A stretch of 64,000 bases of DNA from Sweltsa coloradensis (Eukaryota > Arthropoda > Insecta > Plecoptera > Chloroperlidae). Location: contig JAMZAV010000026.1 in NCBI GenBank assembly GCA_024449915.1, positions 1-64,000 of the forward strand, read 5' to 3'. The notes beneath the pieces were generated by a model. It made no database searches, was not told the DNA's origin, and saw only the letters and a list, made by a program, of their open reading frames with translations. Position numbers and translations under genes: made by a program. This document shows positions 48,601-60,300 of the stretch, in pieces (the stretch's first letter is position 1; every line of letters begins with the position of its first letter).

Positions 48601-51600
48601 CACACTCGATCAGAATGAGAAGGCAGCCCGTGCCATGTTGCCAAGCCAAATACCAGGTTGGCCAAACTCGCAAGAAGAAGTTTCCAACTATTACATATCG
48701 TATATTTATTGTTTATAATTACATGAAAGCCAATCATATTGAATGTTTAATGTTTAACGAACTAAGCATTATTTCGTCCATTAGCCCATTAGTCTAATTT
48801 AGTGATAAACGTGTTATTTTGATGGGACGTTTCGATTTCCGAGGTTGGCAAATACTTAACTAGTCAGTTAGCAACTGTACCAATAAAAGATGCAAATAAA
48901 TAGGTTTTCCTAAAATGTAACAATTAAAAATAAATTAATACTTACAGTAGTAAAATAAACTACAGTTGTAATATTATTTGATATAAAAATACTAACTAGC
49001 CCCTATTTTATAAGCTGTTACTGAATAATAATATTATACTCTTGAGTCCGCTGGTACACTCGATGGAGCCACTTTAAACGTTTCAACTTTTCAAGTCCTA
49101 TTTTCTTAAAAAAAAAAAAAAAAAATAGGTAGGCAGAGGCCTAGGTTTTACAGCAAAAATCATAATTTTGTACTTATGACCAGCCGATGAATAGGTAATT
49201 AACAACAGTTTTATTCTCCCTCTTAATACAGCCTCCACCAAAATTGAGCACTTTTAGAAAATTATCGGCCTAATTTGTTAGCCTATGTTTGTGTAGTCAA
49301 CATAAACAACAAACAAAAAAATCTCATTTATTTTAAAAAACAATTTTTTTCCCATCACGTTTATATAAAACTCTACGCTTAAACTCTACATGCGTGTTTA
49401 AACTTTAAACGTTTAAAATTTAAATGATATCCCTAGTTCCAGCTTCTAAGCACATGTGTGGTAACTGGTAAGTGAACGTGATCGCTCACAGAGCCCTCTT
49501 TCTGCCATACGGTCTCCCATGGAGCGGAGGAAGCTAGGGTGGTTCAGAAATATGTGGGGAATGGGAGAAGAGTGCCACAAAATGTTTATGAATGCAGAAC
49601 GGAGATAGGAAAGGAGGAGACAGCAGGTGATACCTGGAGAATATAACCAAACACTGACAATGTGGAGGAGTGAAGATAGAGAAAGAATTCTTTTGCCTTC
49701 CATGCCGCTTGTTTTCTCCTTACTGCCATTTTAACTTCTTTACTCCACCATGGTGTCTCCTTTCTTTTCCTCTTGCCACTTTGTGTTCCACATACCTCTT
49801 CAGCTATGTGTAGTACATGATCTCTCAAACATTTCCATTCCTCTTCTATGTCCAACAACCCACCCTCCTTTGGCATCACCTGCTTTAGCATCTCTTCATA
49901 TTTTTTCTGCACGGTCCTATCTTGCAATTTCCACACTTTAATCTTTCTACGTGTCTCTTTTAGATGTTTTTGCTTGCCATTTGTCCCGGGCGGCACCTCC
50001 TTTACAAATGCAGCCAACAGCCTGTGGTCACTTTCTAGGGCTATATTTGGGAACACTTGAACGTCTCTAATCTCCCTTTTCCCCTTACTGCATGTTATTA
50101 TGTAATCTATTACCGTCTCCGACTTCCCATCCCAACTATATCTTGTGATCTTATTTTTCTTTTTCTTTTTGTAGAGAGTGTTGCAAATGGTCAATCGGAG
50201 TCTGGTACACATATCTAGCAGGTTGGTCCCATCAGCATCTCTAACCCCATACCCATGGGCTCCTATTACCTCATCAGTCATCATATCCATGCCTGTCCAT
50301 TCCCACTTTTGCATTAAAGTCTCCCAAGAGCATCAGGTTACCATTTCTAATGTTCTCTATGGATGGTACTCTCCACCAAAGCAAGAAAGTCATCCTTTTG
50401 CGGTTGCGGGCATACCCCTGTATTAATGTCCATCTTTTCATTTCCATCTGTATTAATCTGTCACCCATGTTCACAATATTAATTACTTCCTTTTTTGTTC
50501 TTTCATTTACTATGAAGCCTACTCCATTTCTTCCTTCACACCCTCCTGACCACCACACTTTATATCCATCCCTCAAGTCCTTTGATCCTTCTCCCTTCCA
50601 TTTTGTTTCACTAACTCCTAACACATCTATTCTTCGAGATTTCATCATATCGATTATTTCTTCAATTTTTCCATTTAATGTCATGATGTTTAATGTAGCA
50701 AACACCCTCTCCCCTTCCCTCCGATGCTTCCTGTTCAGTTGGTTGTCTACCTCCGTTGGATGCCGTCTGTCTTCTCCGTTCTTCTTTTCTGTCACCTTCT
50801 CCTTGCCCACACACATCTTGTCTGAAAAACCCGGCGTTCCATCTTTTCTTTACGACTATCTTCAATGGTGACGTCCTGGTTAACTATAGGCTTACCATGG
50901 CTCATCTTGTTGTAGCCTAAAGAGATCTCCCCATGTCCAAGCCTTGCACTACCTGCCCTATTCTTTTTTAAAAAATTAAAATTAATACGTACCTATAAAT
51001 AAGTTTTTACATTGAAATATTAATAATAATTTTAAAAATAATGATGTTTGGCGCATTACTTGTAAACTATTGCTTTTCTGTGGCTTTTTGGATTGGTCCC
51101 GAAGGTCCCTTTCCGCGAGCGATTCCCATCACATAATATTCACAATTAGGCCTATCAATTGAGATCTAGAAAGAAGTACCAGCAGAAGGCAAGTAGGTCA
51201 TGAGACATGACATGAGAAGACTAAAACATATGAAACCCAAGGAGCTTACCTTGCCATATCAAAAAGATCACACTTGACGAGCATATCGACGTACACCGAC
51301 CAGACATCCACGCGCTTGGGATACGTGGTGAGGATTTGCTCCATGAGAGTTTGAGCGCGCTCTTTCGAGCCGAGTTTGTTTTCCAGTAGGGCGAACTGCG
51401 TGATCACCGGCACGTCTGCAACAACGAAACTCCAGTAAATAACCTTAAGACCAAGATATGCATACGCCTACACTGCTCACATACGGTTTAGTAGCCTATG
51501 TTAAATCTTAAACTAAGCATATGGGCATGGCTGCTATTAAACATGAAAGCTGTACTATGTCATTGTTAGCCTAGGATTCGGAATCGGACTCGACTCAAAA

Positions 51601-54600
51601 TAAAAAATGAAGAATCGCACAGCCCTAATTTTAACTTTTAAGCAATAAAACCAATTTGACTCAACATAGAAAATTTTGTTGAGAGACAGTAAACCTATCG
51701 GATAACCTGCGTAAGATTCACAAAACTTACGTTCTTTCTTTTCTAAGCTTGCAAGTGCACGTTGAAGTAAAGCACGCGCCTTCACTGTTTGGCCACTCTT
51801 CATGTAAAATGTAGCCACAGTGATCCACATGTCTTTGATGGTTTTGAACTTTCGAGTCATAACTGCAATCAGCTCATCGCCATCCTAAAAATACAAACAA
51901 ACAATTAGAGGCATTTGCATTTGTGGCATAGCAGCGTCAAGGAAATAATCACTTACCAGTTACCACTGCTAATATTACGTCCATTGAGTTGAGTGTAATT
52001 AAAAAGCTAAAATAGGCAAATGATTATATGAATTATGTAAGCCTATTAATAAATTACTACAGAGAAAATACTGTATAGGATGCAAATATGGTCCGAAATT
52101 AAGTTACAAAAGTAGGGTACAGCCATTATGTGAAGCCATTTTGTCAATACTAGACCTACTCTTTAAATAAAATTATAAAATGTGTGTGGTCAAAAAAGGG
52201 ATGCGGCCATTACTTGATGATGGCTTATAATCGAGTAAATACGGCTAGTCAAAATACCCTTTCCAAAATAGCACTTGTTTGAAAACATTGCTTCTGTTCT
52301 TAATTGTGCATAAATGTGCTACTATTATGTTATGTATTTTGTATATTATGTGCCAAATTAAATTGCTATGGAGTTGGTATGCAATATGCATTTGACAATA
52401 TGCCAAATAGCCGGCTGTCCTATATGCAGTCAAAACAGGTTCGCAGCATCGAAAATTTGTTTTAACTTTCTGAACATTTTAGCAATTATCAAAGTTTGCA
52501 GTTTCCAATCTATTTCTTAGAAGCAGCACCAATCACAACAGCAGGTGCCAACACTGATTATTTACTTAAGAGTCTTCACGAGACAATTATGACCTTGGCA
52601 CGCCCGTAAGCACTCAAATTTAAATGTACAACGCTCTGGAGAAAAATTGAATAGACAATAGACATACAAGAGAATTCTATAATGCACAATTTTTTTAAAA
52701 TTTTTATCGTGGGAAACCTGTTATAGGGAGCAATTAGCCCCTCTTCAGGTGAACTAGGTATGTGCGGATAGGAAATTGTGAAGGGATATCCGAGGACTGT
52801 TTAAGAGGACTCAATCCCTTGCATTCGCCGTAACGACTGAGGAAAACCTCGGAAAAAACCTTCAGTCAGGATTGCGGGTCTCGACGGGACTCAAACCCGG
52901 GACCTCCCGAATCAGAGTCGAGCGCTTAGCGCCCGAGCCAACACTGTCGGTATAATGCACAAAACACGAATATTTTTATGCAGAAGAACATACAACAAAC
53001 AGAATTGCTTTATGTAATAAACCCTACTATTCACCATTGTTGAGCGTTAAGTCAACGCGGCGGAAACAATATCTTCTTTTTCCCGTTGCATCGACTTTAT
53101 GTGTAAAAATGGTGTATAGTAGGGTTTATTACATATATCAATTCTGTTTGTTGTATGTTCTTCTGCATAAAAATATCTGTGTCTTGTGCATTTTAGAATT
53201 CTCGTATGTCGTTTCAATTTTTCCCCAGAGCGTTGTACATCTGAATTTGAGTGCTTTCGAGTGTGCCGTGTACATGTCTGTCTCGTGAACACTCTTAATA
53301 GTCAAGAGGCAGGTATGTGGGTTGAAAGAAAGTCAATTTTTGATTCTATTATGCCCAAAAGCAATGAATTGTCAGTAAAAATAAATCAACATTTTGTTGA
53401 ATTGAAAGCTCTTACCCCCCTTCCACCCCCCCCCCATATTTTTTAAAATTTGAGTGTGGGATCTTGTAAAAGAATTGCAGATTACAATAAAATGTAGGCC
53501 TACCAGTAGTTATAAGAATTCAGAGGCAGGTATTTGTGGTAGAACTTATTTGCAACTTTGGTTTTGTTCTGACCACAAGCGGAGAATGTGTTGATAATTA
53601 TTTATAATTATTAATTAACGTTTTTTAACGGTGAAAATTCATTTGTACCATAAATACCTGCCTGTTCATAGCTCTTGTATCAGAACTAGCAATAAAGCTT
53701 TTTTTTAACAACAGCAGAAATGTTACTTATAAAGTTATAAACATTGTTCTCCGCAAGCGGCTAAGGGTGACAATGGCGATCGTTTTCTATCGGGGCACAC
53801 TTTAGCAATCTGCTTCACCCCATTTTTGGTAAATTTTACCCAAGTTCTGAAAGCCTACGTTATTTACCTGAAGTTTGTGGCAGTCTGCGTATATCTGCAG
53901 TGTTTGCGTGTATACTTGGTATGGATCGTTCTGTCTTATGGCTTCTTGCAGAGTATTTTGCATGGATTCCTGCAAGATAAAACGTAATGTTAAAGCTAAA
54001 GTCACGATGACGCATAAAATGAATAGGTAGGCATATGCAAATATAGGAATAATAATAATTAAATCTGTGACATTCCTCGAATGGTCCTATGACAAGGAGC
54101 AACCCTACAGAATTCTAAGATAACACTATTTGATGAGATAAATTCTTTAGGTAGACTTCAAGGTGAGGGCTTACATGAGTCCCATAGAGGTTCTCCAGAT
54201 TAAGCCACGCCACCCAGACGTTAAGTTTCTCTTGTTCTTCTCGGAATGAGATCGTCTTCAAAGCTCTCTGCGCGATGCTTCGCGCCTTTTCAATCTCCGT
54301 AGCCTGAAAACAACGATAAACCACGTTATACATACGCATAACACGAGCACTTAAGTACTTACGTACGTCACAAAATAATAATTTTTGTTGTTCATACTTT
54401 GCGAACTTTTACATTGTAGGCCTACCTTCGATCAAGTGATTTATTTTTGTGGCCTACACATAAAGGTAGTTTCTAGATCTTCAAAATTGGTTTTGTCACA
54501 ATTTTGGAGTCTCATTTGGTCATAAGAAATATGTAGCCTACAAACATCAACCAAATATTATTTTTTTTAAATTTTTTAGCGAGTTTGTAAACTCACTGAA

Positions 54601-57313
54601 GAAAAGAACTGTGTCTAGAGGGAAAAGGGGGCCAAGTAAGAGAAAAAAATAATTTTGCTATCTATCTGAAGCAAACAGAAGCAGCATAACGACTGATTTC
54701 CTTGCACATAATTAAAAAATATATGAAAGTATTGCACACAGACGCTTGGCATGGTGTTTGAACCACACGCAACCACAACACACTCGCCTGTATGTGGTAG
54801 GCCATGTACTGCAGCCACACCATGGAGTTGTCGGGAGACGACAGAACCAGCCGATCAAACTCGTCGGGCGTCTGAGGAAGCTGGTCGGGGTCCATCAGTC
54901 TCTGCTCGACAGAGCGGAGTCTAGCTTCCTCCATCTGAGCCTTAAGACGCTTCTCGGCCACTATCGCTTGGCGGCTACGCTTCACCTTCTTTTTCTGTTC
55001 AAGCAAAAGATAATATGATTTCAATTGTTTGGTGACCAGGGAATGAACATAGTTATAAATATCAAACTCATTTTAAGGAAGTGAATACCTAGGCCTACCT
55101 AAGTAAACATACCAAAAAAAGGATTTAGGTTTTGTATCCCATTCAGAGGTATAAAAAAGTGATTTACAAATAGGAACAAAAAATCCAACAAGGATTACAC
55201 AATTCCAAACGTCATGGTATTCCACAATTTTTTAAGTTAAAAAACATTTACGGTCTATATCTGTACTTTGTTCTCAATTCTACCTACAAGAGCGTTTCCA
55301 TGCCAATTAAATCGAGCAACATTCCTCACGAACTACATTGTTACTGCTGTACTCGTGTTTGACCCTCGTCACCCACCTCAACGGCTTCCTCGTCTGAGGA
55401 CTCCTCTTCTACGCAGCTCGGCCTCGCCGCCACCGGCAACAAGTCAGGAGTTGCGTTCCACACGAAGCCAGTCGACAAGGACAGCGCGGGCAGCACGATC
55501 GGCTCGGTTGGGACGTCAGAATCAGAGTCTGAGTCCGCAACCACGACTTGTTGGGTTCGTTCTTCTTTTTTCTTGATCTTATTTTTCTTTTTCTTCTTTT
55601 TTGTTATATCTAGAAAGAGAAAGACAACAAAATTATTTGTTTAATAGGTTTTGGATGCAATGCAAAATTAAGAGTGGGAAGACCAAGAGAGATTAGGTTA
55701 AAATAGTTGATATTTACGGTATATATTTATTTATTTAACGTGTACCCTATCAGTTATAAAAACTGATCGAGATAAACAATAAGATAAGTAGGCCCCAGGT
55801 TGAGCAAACAATAAGACATATTAGTCTACTTTTTAAGGAACAACAATGCACATGCAAATAACTGAAATAAGTAAGTTTATCAATGACTCACAATATGGGA
55901 GACCGTATGAGAGAAAGAGGGCGCTGTGACCGATCATCACGTTCACTTACCACATAATGTGCTTAGAATAGTCATGCTTTTGTCCGTATTGTTGCCTCGC
56001 AAATCAATATTATAATTTAACTGTTATTTAATAATGTTTTATCACCAGTGTTATGTGTTATAACTTATATAATTTAAACAATCAGCAAAGTTTACAAAAA
56101 AGAAAAGGATATTTGATGACAGTATAGGCAGTATAGCGCTCGCCTTGCGCATAAGGTTGTGATTTAGCTGTCTCACTGTCTTATTTATTTGCCAAAAAAT
56201 TTCATGGGTAGATGAAGGAAAGGGGTAGACTGTGAATTCATTGAACTACACTGCTCGCAGTGCTTCTGTCATACCATGGATTAACAAGGCGCATAGATAT
56301 TGGATAATTAATAATTATGCATCTCTTGGTTAGTTCGTGTGCCGTGAAACTAGCCCCGAAAAACTAAAAAACTCGTCAAACATTGTCGCCATTTTCGCCT
56401 GTTTACACAAATGTTTACCTTTTGTTGGGCTAAAATGGCGCCCAATGTTATTGGCACTAAAAGCTTAGCCCTGAACCGGAAACGAAAATCGCAGACCGCC
56501 CCATAATGTTGCAGGTCCAGTAATGTCAGTTACTATTCTAAGTCCATGGCCATAGTAGGTAGCCCTAGTACTCTAACATCCATAATAAACTAAATTTACA
56601 TCTATGCTATCCCAAGTTATTTTTTAAATAGACCTACTACATCTCACGTCAGGCCTAATTTGTCTAATGTTGTAGGCTACATGATTTATCATAGTCTTTT
56701 ATAGACCTACGTGAATAAAATGTTGATATCATCAATTGGCTAGTTTTGCATGTAGTATAGAACTGTTAACCTATCATTACATTGCACTTTATTCCTTACG
56801 TCCCTACTTAACAGTTTGAGGATACACAAGGGACCACATGAAATGAGTAATGTTGTGGGGAGACGGAATAGAGTGGAAAATTCGTGTATTTTTGCCCATT
56901 CCATCAAGATGGCAACTTACTTGTTATTGAATCAACACTGGAGTCGTTAATTGTATTCGTGTTCTTGTTCGGTTGTGGTTTGAATTTGCCGTCATTGATT
57001 TGTGCTGATTTAATTTTCTTGATTTTTTTAAAACTGTTACCCATACCAGTACTACTTTTTATTTCTGAAGATGAATTCAACAGCAACGGCAATGCGACCG
57101 GCTTCATTGGGATATTATTGCTCCCAGGTTTCTTCTTTCTCCTCTTTTTCTTTTTAGTGCCATCTAGAAAGAACCTATTTGGTATTATATTTATATGTTT
57201 TAATTAGGACTGTGCGAGCCTAGAATTTGTAAGTCGAGTCAAGCCGAGCCGAGTATTAAAAAAAAAGCTTGATTTTCGAGCCGAGCTGAGCTTTTTCAAA
57301 AAATAAAAACAAA

Positions 57314-57345
<32 letters not shown>

Positions 57346-60300
57346 AAAATACAAATGGTTAGGCTACATATTTTCTAGAGATGTCATCGGGTACCCGGTT
57401 CTAGAAATTACCCGGAGCCGATTATAAGATCAGGGTATTTTTCGCGACCGTATTTAGACTAATTCACAGGTTTATTATTTTACGCGCTACGTCGATGCGA
57501 TCTTTCCCGCGGAGCCTTCCTGCCTGCAGAGTTGATAAAGAAGACCCGGGGAAACTTCTTTGTCGACTCTGCTAAAGAGTAACTCAAGTTGACAACAGAG
57601 CGCGTTGTAAGCTATCACGTGACACCTGCGCGAACTACGTGCGCGTTCGGTCGGTCCAACCAACTCAACTCACAGCTGACGAAGAACAAAGATGATCGGT
57701 GTGAAACTAGTTGGAAGAAGAATTATTGCGATGTGATCATGTTTCTACGATCACGACGCATTGGATTGTTATTCCTTGGCTTATCTCCTTTCTTTCCTAG
57801 GCTTATTTTGTGACGAAAGCTTCAGAGCGGGCGATAGTGTGATAGGTTTTCCCACATGAGAGAGACACGTTTGCATTCTAGGCCTAGGCCTATCGCATTC
57901 TACTGCGTCGAGTCGACTGTTGATCGCTGGCTCAGGCTGCCGCATTTTTCCGTGAAAGTCTTTGTTGACAAGACTGTCTGTTGAGTGTTGATGAAAATGA
58001 GCGCGTGTACTGTGTGTTTTTGTAGGCTCGGCTCGAATAAATTGAGCATAAAGTCAAGCTCGGCTCAGCTCGAATAAATCGAGCCTAAAATCAAGCTTGG
58101 CTCGGCGCGAGCTCAAAACTGAAGCTCGAAAAAGCTCGAGAAATCGAGTACTCGCACAGCCCTAGTTTTAATTCAAATGAGAGGTGGCAGCATGAGAAAT
58201 GATGATGGACAACAATTATTATAAAATCTGTGCCATACATGAGGTTCAAACCCACAACCCTTGGGAAGCACATTTCATTTCATTTCATTTCATTCTTTAT
58301 TCACTGATTCGTACATAGTAAAAATATACCCTCTCCTGAGAGAGAGGGAGTGAATAACTAGCACAGTAATTAGAATTAGAATATAAATAGTAATACAATA
58401 AAATATTATAGAGAACAATTAATAAGAATAGATAAGATAAACATACATAGTTATGTGATGGACAAGAAGGATGATGGGACACAAAATGTGTTAGTTTAAT
58501 TCAATTTTTGCAATAAGGAATTCCTCTAAGGAATAAAAAGGGTTATGAATGAGAAAAGATTTAATTTTAATCCTAAATGATGTTGGAGTATCGTTTTTGA
58601 TGGATTGTGGAAATTTATTGTAAATTTTACTACAGAGGTAACTTGGACTGTTTTTAAATAGTGAATGGTTGAAAGTAGGAATGAATATGTTAGAGTTAGT
58701 ACGCGTTTTATGAGAGTGGTTTATTGCATTTGTTAAAAACAGTTCAGGATGAGAGTGTGCAAATGTGGAAGCTGACAAAATTAATTCGGATGTAAGAGTC
58801 AATATATGAAGATTAGTGAAATGTGTCTTACATGAATGTCGCCTTGATATACCGGCGATTATTCTCACCGCCCTTTTTTGTATTATGAATATTCGTTTAG
58901 CATGACTTGAGATGCCCCAAAATAGAACTGCATGCCCCCAATCATTTGCTGTCAATAGGGGTGGAGCATTTGCAACACTGTATGTTTGCAATGCTTAATA
59001 AATATGTATGAATTAACAGCAATGTGTAAGACTAGATAAAGTTAAAATCTCACTCAAATAAGCATGAATTAATAATACGATTCAGGTCGAAAATCTGCAT
59101 TCACAGGCTACTTTTCGAACTATGCCTAGATAGGCTAAAAAACAATTTTCATTGATAAGAATAATTTGTTTTTTCTCAGAAAATTAATAGGCCCTACCAA
59201 TCCTCGTACATGTGGCTTGATTTTTTAATTTGGACCCCGTTTGGTCAAGCAAAAAGTTTTAAATGTTGATAAAATTTTGCAATTTTTATTAACTTAGAGG
59301 ACTTGCACAAAACTATCTGTGACTCAAATGGACAAAAAATAAGTATTTACTGGCAGTTAAATCTGTCTGCTGAGGAGAAAAAACAGAACAAGAAAATGTT
59401 GAATTCCCTTCAATGTAGGATAATTCGAAAAGTACCTAACGGTACGGTAGGCGTACTTAGTAGGCCTTCTGCTGCACTCTAGATGAGTCCACACCAATGC
59501 CTCCTAAACGCTTGTAGGCCGGCCTAGCTATACTAAAGTCAAAAAGTAGGCCTAATACGTTTAAGGATTTTTGAAAAATCTATCACGTTTGAAAATAAAA
59601 CGTTTCTTTAAAATATATATTTTTCTCGTGTTGTTTTTCTCTGGTTTATTTAGGTCTATAATGAACCATAGTACCCTACATATAAAAAACTTACATAGGC
59701 CTACTATGTGATTCTTTTACAGTGCATACTTTATTTATTTATTTAAAACATAATCCAATTCAGTTAAAAACTGATTTACAAAGGAGGACAACAAAATGAA
59801 ACAAAAAAACATACAGTGCATACATACAGTTTAGCTACCGATATGAGAAAAAAGGTTTTTATAGGCAGTAAAAAATTAAATATTGTTTTTAAATCGGCTT
59901 AAAATTGGCACTTACGTTTATGCCTATCTACTTGCTGTCAAGTCTATCAACAATACGCAGACTTACTTGTTACAGAGGAAACATTGGTGTCAACAATTGA
60001 AGGACATCCATTCTGATCTGGTTTCAATTGAAACTGGTCATCATTGACTTTAGCTTTGGCAAGAGATTTATTTTGTTTATTACTTCTTATTTCAGGGGAT
60101 GAATTACCTTCAGCATTTTGGATCTCGAACGTGCTAATAATAGATATATTTTTCTTTCTTTTCTTCACTCTAGTGTCACCATTAGTTTGCTTACTACTGC
60201 TTACAACTTTGAAATGGTGACTTGTAGATTCAGAACCTTGGCTTGTTTCATTACTTTTCTTTGACTTCTTTGGACTCTTTGCTGCTTTGATTTCATCAAC

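Larger units (their letters stand above)
30634..51249 (-). other. Last RRP5 intron, 20.6 kb, repeat-filled
   Basis: Bounded by donor AAG|GTAAGC at 51249 and acceptor ttttccag at 30634. It contains Helentron-like copies, an unknown repeat in inverted pairs, two hAT elements, LINE fragments and a palindrome, listed separately. No convincing nested host gene was seen. At more than twice the combined size of the other introns, it dominates the gene. Confidence 0.9.

Noticed and set aside
50350..50871. 173-codon open frame on the plus strand
   Set aside because: Antisense shadow of the LINE endonuclease frame on the minus strand.
55341..55376. Extension of the RRP5 exon past 55377 to include [10 protein letters not shown]
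   Set aside because: The GAG|GTGGGT donor keeps phase and fits the family better; the later in-phase GT is weaker.
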